Of a stretch of DNA of 16,776 nt, positions 5,860 through 12,621 are shown one piece after another; the first letter of the stretch is position 1; each line of letters opens with the position of its first letter. Location: contig JBKJQB010000338.1 in assembly GCA_046594105.1 (NCBI GenBank), forward strand, positions 1 through 16,776, written 5' to 3'. The notes under the pieces were generated by a model. The model was not told the origin of the DNA. It was given only the letters and a program-made list of their open reading frames with translations, and ran no database searches. A program made the translations under genes and the position numbers. Source of the stretch: JBDSGC01 sp046594105 (GTDB lineage: Bacteria > Acidobacteriota > Thermoanaerobaculia > Gp7-AA8).

Positions 5860-7458
5860 CTACTTCAAGCGATCGCGCAACTGCTGGAACTCGACGAAGG
5901 TGATCTTCCCGCCGACGACGGGCGTCGTGGCCCAGGAGGAGTTAACGCCAAAGAGCACGCCCATCGCGGAATCGAATTGGGTGCGGAGTTCCAGAATGTG
6001 GGCTGCTTTCACTTTGAGCCCGGGCACGGCCGCGTCGGTGAATGTCCCGGGACCCTGGTTGGCCAGCGCGCGAACCGCGTTGATGGCCGTGCGCAGCTGG
6101 GTCAGATGCGCCACCTTGATGACCGTCGTGAATTCAACCAGGCGGTCGTCACTGTAGATGACCGTTGTGGCCAGGTCGGACCGGCTGAACGGCGAGGTTC
6201 CCGCCGCGTTGACGGCGGCCACCTTGTAGAGATAGGCGCTGTTCGCTGCAGCAGTCGTGTCGGTATAACTCTCCACGCTGCTCATTCCGAGATTCGCGTA
6301 GGTGGTGGCGGATCCAGGACCCCGGCGCCAGACCTGATACGAGGTCGCGCCGCTCACGCCGTACCAGGTCACCGTGACCTGCGTCGGTGTCGCTGGCGAA
6401 GCACTGACATACGTGGCGCCCGCTGGCACGCTGACGGTGCCGATGGTGGGGAACGTCTGGTCCGCGCCCAGGGCTGTCGAGCCTGAGCCGTAGGTGTATC
6501 GCCCGCGCCAGTGATAGAGAGTGCCCGGGTTCAGAAAAGACCAGTCGGCGTAGGCCGACAAGCCGGTCGCTGAGGCCGGAACCGCGTTCCCGGCGGTTGA
6601 GGTGTCGTACGTCGTCGATGTCAGACCGATGTCGAAATACAGCGTTCCACTGATGCCCTGATTGAAGATGTTCGTTGTCGTCCGCGCCGTGGTGTTCGTA
6701 ATGAGAGTGGCGGTCGGTGGCGCCGGGTAGCCCACCGTCGGGCTGCTGGTGTTCGCCCCTATTTGGTACTGCACAAAAGGTGTCGCCGACGGATTGCTCC
6801 AGCCGTCGGCCGTGTCGACACGCGAATACAAGGTGACGAAGCCGGCAGAACTGGAGGAGACGGGAATCTTGATCTCAATCGACCCGCCCGAGGCAGTGAG
6901 CGGCCAGGTCCCGAGGTCGTAACCCCTTGCGCCGGAGAGCGAGGTCCCGAAGGCCAGCGATTGCCCACAACCCGCCGTTGTGGCGACTCCGTTCTTGAAG
7001 CAGTACACAGGATTGATTCCGCTGATGGCCAGACTCGTGTTCGGCGGAAGGATCAGCCAGGGTTGCACGTAGACGCCTTGGCAAGCTGCCACGTCCTGGA
7101 CAAAAACATCGGTGTAGTAGACCTCGCCGACTCTCGGGGTTGCCGGGGTTGAATTCGGATCGCCATAAAAGGAAACGAACGAGCCGGTTATGTAGTTGTA
7201 GCTGAACCCTCCGCCGAATAGAAGGCAATCATAGTCGGAGGTGTTGACGAGGGTCCCCGATTGCCAGCCGAGGGCCTGGGTTACGGGCCGTAGATTCTTC
7301 GGCCCCATCGCGGAGCCCGCCCTGTCCGCGGGCGGCTCGACAGCGGAAGTGTTTGTGGGAATGGCGCCCACCATCCCCGATTTTGATCTCTGAGCCAGCG
7401 CACCAGAGGCGAAGGCAGCACAGGCGAACGATACGATCAGACAGCGAGGAAATCTCAT
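5860..7458 (-). CDS. Secreted fibronectin type III protein with C-terminal LR-helix repeats
   Basis: 532 residues. The ATG at 7458 has an AAGGAAG ribosome site at 7464-7470. Residues 1-22 form a signal peptide cut after 'SGALA'. Residues about 60-235 form a beta-rich, Ser/Thr-rich domain I do not recognise, with cysteines at 78, 126, 153 and 164. A second beta domain spans about 245-340. A fibronectin type III domain covers about 350-430 ('TQVTVTWYGVSGATSYQVWRR' to 'YLYKVAAVNAAGTSPFS'). Residues 433-532 hold three degenerate repeats with helices 'KVAHLTQLRTAINAVR', 'KAAHILELRTQFDSA' and 'TFVEFQQLRDRLK'. I recall this C-terminal block on many secreted Acidobacteriota proteins, where it may serve surface attachment (inference). 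It has no enzyme motifs and no co-transcribed neighbour. Confidence 0.85.
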   Translation of the reverse strand: MRFPRCLIVSFACAAFASGALAQRSKSGMVGAIPTNTSAVEPPADRAGSAMGPKNLRPVTQALGWQSGTLVNTSDYDCLLFGGGFSYNYITGSFVSFYGDPNSTPATPRVGEVYYTDVFVQDVAACQGVYVQPWLILPPNTSLAISGINPVYCFKNGVATTAGCGQSLAFGTSLSGARGYDLGTWPLTASGGSIEIKIPVSSSSAGFVTLYSRVDTADGWSNPSATPFVQYQIGANTSSPTVGYPAPPTATLITNTTARTTTNIFNQGISGTLYFDIGLTSTTYDTSTAGNAVPASATGLSAYADWSFLNPGTLYHWRGRYTYGSGSTALGADQTFPTIGTVSVPAGATYVSASPATPTQVTVTWYGVSGATSYQVWRRGPGSATTYANLGMSSVESYTDTTAAANSAYLYKVAAVNAAGTSPFSRSDLATTVIYSDDRLVEFTTVIKVAHLTQLRTAINAVRALANQGPGTFTDAAVPGLKVKAAHILELRTQFDSAMGVLFGVNSSWATTPVVGGKITFVEFQQLRDRLK

Positions 7459-7844
7459 CGGGGCTTCCTTCGGAGCGAACGTCCTGCCATGCGGAGAAGC
7501 GACTCGTCCCGCGCCTCGAGAGTCAGTAGGGTGAACGCGAGGTTTTTAGTGCTCAATAGTGGTAACTATACGCCCAGTTTCGCGCGAGGCGTTCGATGAC
7601 CGCGGAGGGATAGGAGATCCCTCGGGCGATTCCTGCTACCGGCGGTCCACGTAGCTTTCCTGGGCCCATTGTTGATGGAGTCTCTCATTCGTAGTAGTTC
7701 GTTGCTTCTCGGCGAGCTCCCGCCGGCAAGGATGCCGGCGGACCGGCCGGCAAAGATGCCGGCGCTACGAAAGTCGACTTCGGGAAATGGAGCGCTCCAC
7801 GGAGCGGGAGACAACCGGGTTCCTCCGCGGAGAGTCGTTGACCT
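7459..7844. other. Intergenic region upstream of the fibronectin-III gene
   Basis: 386 bases without a gene. It separates the end of the dioxygenase-like gene from the start of the fibronectin-III gene. The part nearest 7459-7560 should contain the latter's promoter, but I cannot fix its elements. The middle holds REP copy B. Short frames here read 'SAGIFAGRSAGILAG' and similar; these are translations of the repeat, not proteins. Confidence 0.5.
7702..7773. repeat. REP-like palindrome pair (copy B)
   Basis: GCCGGCA-AGGA-TGCCGGC (7722-7739) and GCCGGCA-AAGA-TGCCGGC (7746-7763) are separated by GGACCG, as in copy A. The stems are conserved while the loops differ, as expected if structure is selected. 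On the minus strand the sequence GTAG-CGCCGGC (GTAG is the complement of 7765-7768) begins the pair. GTAG is the classical REP tetranucleotide recognised by RAYT proteins. The left flank GGCGAGCTCCC matches copy A's GGCGAGATCCC. Confidence 0.8.
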
Positions 7845-8408
7845 TTAGAACCTTCCCACTTCCTCAACGCGGATGGCGTAATCGACGTGCTGGATCCCGT
7901 TTCGAACGGCGACCGGCCTGATCGATCCAAATTTTCCTCGGGCTGCTGATTCCTTCCTGAGGCTGTCCGTCAAGTAGGCATCGTCGAGAAACTCCACTTC
8001 GCTCGTCCAGCGTCGCGGCAGGCCTGGCCCATCGATCGTTACGTGGATGTGCGCCGGGTTCCGTCCTCGGGGATAAGAGCCGGGACGGATGGTTCGAAAC
8101 TCGAAGCGGCCATCCTTGCCGCTTCTGGCCCAGCCGTAGAGACGCCACCCCGGACCGTTGTTGTAAACGCCTGTGCGATCGGTGTGATAGGCGAAGACCA
8201 CGACGTTCGCAGCCGGCGTGACACCATCGCTCTGGAAGACCTGACCGTGCACGACCAGCGGGATGCCCGGTTCTGCAAGGGGCGCGATGCGCGCGATGGT
8301 CGGCATGTTTTCGGGACGAGATCGATTCGCGCGCTCCCACTGGCGCACCCAATCATTGTCCTGGGCACAAGCGGTCGTGGCCACGAACAGGAGGATGGCC
8401 GCTCTCAT
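7845..8408 (-). CDS. Exported intradiol ring-cleavage dioxygenase-like protein
   Basis: 187 residues. Residues 1-15 are a short signal peptide (AAILLFVATTACAQ). The body matches the core of Fe(III) intradiol dioxygenases such as protocatechuate 3,4-dioxygenase beta, which open catechol rings between the hydroxyls. The beta-sandwich opens with 'VVHGQVFQSDGVTPAANVVVFAYHTD'. All four iron ligands appear present: Tyr82 in 'TGVYNN', Tyr112 in 'PGSYP', and His120 and His122 in 'NPAHIHV'. The arginine-containing 'FRTIRPG' motif is also there. The substrate is unknown; an extracytoplasmic location is unusual for a catabolic enzyme. The ATG at 8408 overlaps the stop of the YceI gene (ATGA), so the two are translationally coupled and probably work on related lipophilic compounds. 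A lipid anchor at Cys14 is possible, but the lipobox is poor. Confidence 0.85.
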   Translation of the reverse strand: MRAAILLFVATTACAQDNDWVRQWERANRSRPENMPTIARIAPLAEPGIPLVVHGQVFQSDGVTPAANVVVFAYHTDRTGVYNNGPGWRLYGWARSGKDGRFEFRTIRPGSYPRGRNPAHIHVTIDGPGLPRRWTSEVEFLDDAYLTDSLRKESAARGKFGSIRPVAVRNGIQHVDYAIRVEEVGRF

Positions 8409-8962
8409 TGCCGCGCTCCTGCCAGAAGTAGATGCACTCGGACGTCGCGGCTGATGGCGTGGCGCAGCATCGACGTGCCATCGACGCCGAACTCAACGCG
8501 GTCAAGAGTGAAGTGCGTTTCAAAGATCGGCCTCACGGGATCGGTGCTCACCGCCCTGGCGTCGACCATCAGCGATCGTTGCTGGCCGTGGATGGAGATC
8601 GTGCCGTTGATGCGGATCCGGCCGTCCGGCAGCGCGTGGATCCGTCGGGCCACGAACGTCAGTTCCGGAAATCGAGCCGCATCGAGGTACCCGGCGCTCT
8701 GGATGGAACCATCCCGGTCATGCTCGCCAGTCTCCACTGACGCCACCCGAACGTTGCAGCGAAGCGAGCTTCCATGTGGGTCCGATGGGTTGTAAACGAC
8801 CTCGCCGCTGACTTCCCGGAAGCGCCCCTCCACCAGTTTGGTCTGCAACTTGATCACACTGAATGTGACTTTGCTTCGCTGCGGGTCGATCGTCCATCTT
8901 CCGGCCGGCAGTGGTGCAGCGAAGGCAGTGGATGACAACAGCAGAAGAATCAGAGCTCGCAT
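8405..8962 (-). CDS. YceI-family periplasmic lipid-binding protein
   Basis: 185 residues, the normal YceI size. A signal peptide covers residues 1-15 (RALILLLLSSTAFA). The mature part opens with 'AGRWTIDPQRSKVTFSVIKL' and continues with 'VEGRFREVSGEVVYNPSDP', 'SAGYLDAARFPELTFVA', 'GTISIHGQQRSLMVDA' and 'ISRDVRVHLLL', the full set of YceI strand motifs. YceI proteins form a lipocalin-like barrel that binds polyisoprenoid or quinone-like lipids outside the cytoplasm. The ribosome site is AAAGGAGA at 8968-8975. The gene follows the fecR-type gene by 56 bp and overlaps the dioxygenase-like gene by 4 bp. It is likely co-transcribed with the sigma/anti-sigma pair and may be among its effectors. Confidence 0.9.
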   Translation of the reverse strand: MRALILLLLSSTAFAAPLPAGRWTIDPQRSKVTFSVIKLQTKLVEGRFREVSGEVVYNPSDPHGSSLRCNVRVASVETGEHDRDGSIQSAGYLDAARFPELTFVARRIHALPDGRIRINGTISIHGQQRSLMVDARAVSTDPVRPIFETHFTLDRVEFGVDGTSMLRHAISRDVRVHLLLAGARQ

Positions 8963-9005
8963 GGCAGTCTCCTTTCTCCCTCAAGACGGAATTGCGCTCC
9001 GGACT

Positions 9006-9023
9006 GTTAACCCGCGGGTTAAC
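9006..9023. promoter_or_regulatory. 18-bp perfect palindrome across the fecR stop codon
   Basis: GTTAACCCGCGGGTTAAC is its own reverse complement with no spacer. It spans the last codon and TAA of the FecR-like gene and ends 43 bp before the yceI start. With no loop and no T run it is a poor terminator and more like a binding site for a dimeric regulator acting on an internal promoter (inference). A GTTAAC half also occurs at 10540-10545, upstream of the sigma gene. Confidence 0.5.
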
Positions 9024-9999
9024 GAAGATTCAGTCGGTCCCGCCAGTTACGGACCCAACTCCTGGGCGGAAGCGGCAGCTCATCGATCCACTCCCGGATG
9101 GCCTGCTTGTTTCCGCCGCGGGCCTGCAGCAGCGTCTTCTCGGAATGAGGGGGCATGAGCTCAGCCGCGCGAACGAGCAGGGCGTCGCGGTGAGCAAGGT
9201 CCCGTGTGGCCAAGACGAGCAGCGTGAGCACGTCGCGACGGCGTGCCGTGCGCACCGCGGTCTGGAGCGCGGTGGCAGACCCAACCTCCAGCGCGCGGAT
9301 GGCGGCCTGGAACTGCGGACTGGCGCTGCGGAACACGGGAACGCCGGGGCCTTCCGATCGCTGCATCTGGCTCGACGCGCCACCGGGCACCAGCACTTCT
9401 CCGCGCTCGTTCCCCAGTTGAACCCATCCCGAAATCACGTCGACGCTGGTCGTGCTGGCCTCGGCGCGAACGATGAACTCGCAGCCGAGGTCCATGACAT
9501 CGCCGGATGGCGTGCGGACGTTGACGCTCCCGGGGGGAGCCCACACGCTGACCCGGATCGTCCCCGATGCCATCGACAGGCGGTGCCGGTTTGATCGCGT
9601 CGACAGAAGGGTGAGCACCGATCGCTCGCCAATCCGCATCCATCCAATGCGAGCGACCCGTACGAGCAATGAATGCGCGGGTCCTGTTTGAACGGGACGA
9701 CCGACCGGCAGCGTTTTCATTGGCCCGGCCACGACCTTCCAGGACTGCTCCGCTGGCCAGGTCCATACCCAGGCCGCAGCGCCGGCGATGACCAGGACCA
9801 TCGCCGCTGCCGCCAACGTCCAGGGGAAACGGGCAGCCGGCCACGAGCGGCGCTGATCCGCCCCCGCATCCGCCCCCGCAAGAGGTCGGGAATGTGGGTC
9901 ATGACGCAGTGGCGCCAGCATCTCCTCGAGTTGCATCACCTCGTCCGCTGGCGGCGCGCCCGGGTCGAAGAGGTACCGGTCGATCTTCTGGTCATTCAT
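9019..9999 (-). CDS. FecR-type membrane anti-sigma factor
   Basis: 326 residues. Residues 1-57 are cytosolic and acidic (DQKIDRYLFDPGAPPADEVMQLEEML), the part that would hold the sigma factor. One membrane segment covers about 60-80 (WTLAAAAMVLVIAGAAAWVW). A FecR-like beta domain follows at about 115-205, ending 'GSVNVRTPSGDVMDLGCEFIVRAE' and 'VDVISGWVQL'. Residues 230-310 are helical and unassigned. FecR proteins sit in the inner membrane, sense an extracytoplasmic state and control their partner ECF sigma factor. The start at 9999 overlaps the sigma stop as ATGA, so the two are made together. No TonB receptor is nearby, so this is not a classical iron-uptake trio. The signal sensed is unknown. 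Confidence 0.85.
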   Translation of the reverse strand: MNDQKIDRYLFDPGAPPADEVMQLEEMLAPLRHDPHSRPLAGADAGADQRRSWPAARFPWTLAAAAMVLVIAGAAAWVWTWPAEQSWKVVAGPMKTLPVGRPVQTGPAHSLLVRVARIGWMRIGERSVLTLLSTRSNRHRLSMASGTIRVSVWAPPGSVNVRTPSGDVMDLGCEFIVRAEASTTSVDVISGWVQLGNERGEVLVPGGASSQMQRSEGPGVPVFRSASPQFQAAIRALEVGSATALQTAVRTARRRDVLTLLVLATRDLAHRDALLVRAAELMPPHSEKTLLQARGGNKQAIREWIDELPLPPRSWVRNWRDRLNLR

Positions 10000-10505
10000 G
10001 ATTCGATCCCCAGTTTCTCCCGCAACATCCGAAAGCCGCGATGCAGATTCACACGCACCGAATCAGGTGTCAGGCCCGTCACCGCGGCGATCTCCGGGCC
10101 GGAGAGACCTTCGACCAATCGCAGCACGAGCGTCTCGTGATAACTCTCCGGAAGTTTCCGGATCGCCGCCAGAACCTCGGCTGCCTGCGCCCGCAGCGAC
10201 GGATTCGACGTCGAGATGGTCTCCTCCGATAACTCTTCGTGAACGACGCGGCTGCGGTAGTGATCGACGGCACGTCGTCGGGCGATGGCGCAGATCCAAC
10301 CTCCGAAGGCAGCCGGTTCCCGGATTTCGCCGAGGCGTTTCATGGCGTGGAGAAAGACCTCCTGGACCACGTCGTCGGCGTCCGACGGCGAGAGCCGGGC
10401 CAGGAGCGTCCCATGGACCGCGCGAGCAAAACGCAGGTACAGCGTCCCGAACGCCTCACGGTCGCCCTCGATCGCAGAACGGACCAGAGTCGCGTCATCG
10501 GTCAT
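9996..10505 (-). CDS. ECF-family RNA polymerase sigma factor
   Basis: 169 residues. Region sigma-2 lies at about 9-88, with 'DADDVVQEVFLHAMKRL' and 'FGGWICAIARRRAVDHYR'. Region sigma-4 lies at about 108-165, with 'AAIRKLPESYHETLVLRLVEGLSGPEIA' and the helix-turn-helix 'TGLTPDSVRVNLHRGFRMLREKL'. Regions 1 and 3 are absent, as in ECF (group 4) sigma factors. I chose the ATG at 10505 because sigma-2 homology starts there; an open frame upstream to 10766 has no homology and overlaps the DUF4276 gene. AGGA within 10514-10520 is the likely ribosome site. It overlaps the FecR-type gene by 4 bp. It probably directs its own operon, but I cannot identify the promoter motif with confidence. Confidence 0.9.
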   Translation of the reverse strand: MTDDATLVRSAIEGDREAFGTLYLRFARAVHGTLLARLSPSDADDVVQEVFLHAMKRLGEIREPAAFGGWICAIARRRAVDHYRSRVVHEELSEETISTSNPSLRAQAAEVLAAIRKLPESYHETLVLRLVEGLSGPEIAAVTGLTPDSVRVNLHRGFRMLREKLGIES

Positions 10506-10562
10506 CTCCAATGATCCTGACGCGTTCCGTGGGCGAAGTGTTAACGGATTGCCCAGGGACTG

Positions 10563-10585
10563 CCGGGCGCCGAGCAAACGCCCGG
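10563..10585. other. 7-bp hairpin between the DUF4276 gene and the sigma gene
   Basis: CCGGGCG (10563-10569) and CGCCCGG (10579-10585) form a perfect stem with a 9-nt loop. It lies 145 bp beyond the end of the DUF4276 gene and 58 bp upstream of the sigma ATG. No T run follows in the transcribed direction, so it could be a weak terminator or a site in the sigma promoter region. The role is undecided. Confidence 0.3.
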
Positions 10586-10729
10586 AGCAGAACGAGTGAA
10601 GACTCGAGCGGAGGACCGCCGATTCGGGCTGCATCCGTGGCCGGAGCGTTGAGAGGTGGATCAAGTCAAATCTGAGGGGAGGCCCATCGGCGGAAGCCAC
10701 TAGCGAAGGTCTGGCCCCATGGAGCGACT

Positions 10730-11404
10730 TCAGAGAGGATCGAGCGATTCGATGCGGGTGAGCCATCGGTCAAAGTGTTGACATTCCTGGCGAATTTGAG
10801 TCAGACCGATAGAGGCAGCGACACGGCAGCCATGAAGCGTTTTCTTGTATCGAGGGTGGAGAACTGTCAGACGCGCGGAAGGATGGGTTGTCGCGCCGTC
10901 GTTGATGTGTTCTGGGCTCGCCAAGGAGTCGCAGGCCTGCTTGAGGTCAACTTCGAAGCGCCGCCATTCTGGGTTCACTACCGCGAAGGAGGACACATCA
11001 GAGAAAAGAAGCGCCTCGAATTCATACGGCTGAATGTGAGCGACGAAGCGGTCGGCGCGGCAGTTGCTGGCCTCTACGGCAGCCTCCGCAAGGGCCGCCT
11101 CGATGATGTCGCTTCTTTCAAGAGGGTCGGCCTTCTGGCCCGCTGAAGCTACGCCAGGAAAGTCCGAATGCAGTCCGTACAAATCGAAAAATGTAGTTAC
11201 ATGCGTAGTTCCCCGTTCTCTCAGCGTGTTGCGTAGAAAGCGAATCACGCGTTCTTTCGAAAGTGCTCCTCCTCGGCCGCATTCGGAAGTCTTTACGAGC
11301 CGGGGCTCGACCGTTATCTCAAAGTTAGCGAAATGGGGGGCAAGAACTGTGTTCGTGAACGTCTCTTCCGTTTGTCCCTCGCCGACGACGATCACGTGAA
11401 TCAT
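10730..11404 (-). CDS. DUF4276 protein, partner of the AAA ATPase
   Basis: 224 residues from the ATG at 11404, which overlaps the ATPase stop as ATGA. The DUF4276 landmarks are all present: 'VIVVGEGQTEETF' (Glu9, Glu13), 'TTFFDLYGLHSDFPG' (Asp74, Asp81), 'HIQPYEFEALLFSD' (Glu128, Glu130, Asp136), and the C-terminal 'PEHINDGATTHPSARL', 'HPRYKKTLHG', 'IGLTQIRQECQHFDRWL'. The 'GEG.TE' start and later acidic clusters recall the TOPRIM-like nucleases of the RloB/AbiLii and OLD groups, so metal-dependent nuclease activity is plausible but not shown. Paired with a RecF/OLD-like ATPase, the likely role is phage or plasmid defence (inference). It has lower GC than its neighbours: 27 of 60 bases at 11161-11220. 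An open frame upstream to 11470 lies inside the ATPase gene and lacks homology. Confidence 0.85.
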   Translation of the reverse strand: MIHVIVVGEGQTEETFTNTVLAPHFANFEITVEPRLVKTSECGRGGALSKERVIRFLRNTLRERGTTHVTTFFDLYGLHSDFPGVASAGQKADPLERSDIIEAALAEAAVEASNCRADRFVAHIQPYEFEALLFSDVSSFAVVNPEWRRFEVDLKQACDSLASPEHINDGATTHPSARLTVLHPRYKKTLHGCRVAASIGLTQIRQECQHFDRWLTRIESLDPL

Positions 11405-12483
11405 CGCGTCGGCCTTCCGCCGACCACGTTCATTTTCCAGAGTTCGCCGAGCGAGTAATCCTCCAACCACTCTGTCAATTGCTCGCCATTGAGGCGGCTG
11501 AAAGTTGACGCACCCTCATGCCTCTCCGTGACGATCACATCCTCGGGCGCGAACTGGTTGACCAGTTCGACTGACTGGGTGGAAACGATGATCTGTTTCT
11601 TCTCGCTCACTTGTTGCAGGAGCGATCCCAAGACGACGAGGGCGTATGGGTGCAGTCCGAGCTCAGGCTCGTCGACCAAAATGGTGTCGGCTTGGAGTTG
11701 GTGTGGCTGAAGCAACAGAGTGGCTAAGCAGACAAACCGGAGGGTCCCGTCGGATAGCTGCCTGGGACCTCGGGGCGTATCGGGATCATCCACCTCGAGC
11801 CACTCCAGCTCAATCCGTTCTTCAGGATCGTCGCGGTGAAGAAAATTACCGAAGAATGGTGCCACCATTCGCACTGTCTCCACGATTGAGCGGTAGTTCG
11901 ATGGATACTTTTCGCGGAGCATTCTGAGAAAGGGCGCGAGATTGGACGCGTCAGGCTTCAAGCGCAGATTGTCACGGAGAGGCTGCGCGTGCCGTACAGA
12001 TGCTGACGAACTCGTATCGTGGAAATGAAATACTCGCCAACTTTGCATCGCCGGCAGGACGTACCCGGCAATCGCGCTGTCTTCGATTGTCGGTAACTTT
12101 GCCTCCGCATGTCCGCTACCGAGCGACGGGCTTGACTCGGCGTAGTCGCCAGCGAAGTACATCCGTTCTTCAGCAAAGATAAGCTGATTGCCTGCAGGCG
12201 AAAGCACGAACTGGTAGCCATTTGGGCCGAAATAGAGTTTTACCTCCATTTGCCGAGTTCGTTTTCGACCACCGAATAGCAGCGCATCCGCTCCGTCCTC
12301 GCCCTTGACGTAGAGCTGTAGACGCTGGTCCAGCATCTCTGCGAGCATCCGAAAGAGGCTGATGAAATTACTCTTCCCGGCTCCGTTCGCCCCGATGAGA
12401 ACGTTCAGATTCGTTAGGTTCAGTGCATCCAACTCGCGGATGGACTTGAAGCCACGTACGGTAAGTTGTCCTAGGCGTGTCAC
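11401..12483 (-). CDS. AAA family ATPase (AAA_21, RecF/OLD-like, COG4637-type)
   Basis: 360 residues. The start is GTG at 12483, directly before the beta strand 'LGQLTVRGFKSIRELDAL' typical of these ATPases; the ribosome site is weak. Walker A is GANGAGKS (31-38). The family marker 'WRVFHFHDTSSSA' is at 149-161. The ABC-type signature 'LSDGTLRF' is at 243-250, Walker B 'TILVDEPELGLHP' at 267-279, and 'IIVSTQS' at 298-304, where the usual switch histidine is replaced by glutamine. The two ATP-binding parts flank a middle region of about 200 residues without a long coiled coil, so this is a compact SMC/RecF-like ATPase. It precedes and overlaps the DUF4276 gene by 4 bp. It probably gates that partner's activity. 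Sampled GC is 32 of 60 at 11881-11940, against 40 of 60 at 14101-14160. Confidence 0.88.
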   Translation of the reverse strand: MTRLGQLTVRGFKSIRELDALNLTNLNVLIGANGAGKSNFISLFRMLAEMLDQRLQLYVKGEDGADALLFGGRKRTRQMEVKLYFGPNGYQFVLSPAGNQLIFAEERMYFAGDYAESSPSLGSGHAEAKLPTIEDSAIAGYVLPAMQSWRVFHFHDTSSSASVRHAQPLRDNLRLKPDASNLAPFLRMLREKYPSNYRSIVETVRMVAPFFGNFLHRDDPEERIELEWLEVDDPDTPRGPRQLSDGTLRFVCLATLLLQPHQLQADTILVDEPELGLHPYALVVLGSLLQQVSEKKQIIVSTQSVELVNQFAPEDVIVTERHEGASTFSRLNGEQLTEWLEDYSLGELWKMNVVGGRPTR

Positions 12484-12507
12484 GATCGACGTTCCAACAT
12501 AACACTA

Positions 12508-12544
12508 ACAGGGCAGTGCGGTGGGCCGTCGCAGCCAACCCTGT
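12508..12544. repeat. Imperfect bulged hairpin upstream of the ATPase gene
   Basis: Arms ACAGGG (12508-12513) and CCCTGT (12539-12544) enclose an inner stem around a TGGG loop (12522-12525), with a bulged T, an A-A mismatch and a CAA bulge. It stands 25 bp upstream of the GTG start of the ATPase. It may mark the cassette boundary or lie in its promoter region. The bulged form recalls recombination-site hairpins, but the flanking TAAC motifs are direct, not inverted. Confidence 0.35.
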
Positions 12545-12621
12545 GCAAGCGTAACTGTTCACCCCCTTCGGCCTTGACTTTCCGAGAGCCGACCGTAGCC
12601 CGAGCGCGAGTTCCGGAGAGT

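Noticed and set aside
8360..8408. Lipoprotein signal for the dioxygenase-like protein
   Set aside because: The residues before Cys14 (ATTA) lack the usual leucine at -3, so a simple signal peptide cut after Ala15 fits as well.
10506..10729. Structured RNA (for example a retron-like ncRNA) beside the ATPase-DUF4276 pair
   Set aside because: Only one short hairpin is visible, there is no reverse transcriptase, and the region also has to hold the sigma gene promoter.
12508..12544. Integron attC site upstream of the ATPase gene
   Set aside because: The bulged hairpin suggested it, but the flanking CACTAAC and GCGTAAC motifs are direct repeats, not the inverted R boxes attC needs, and no second copy bounds the cassette.
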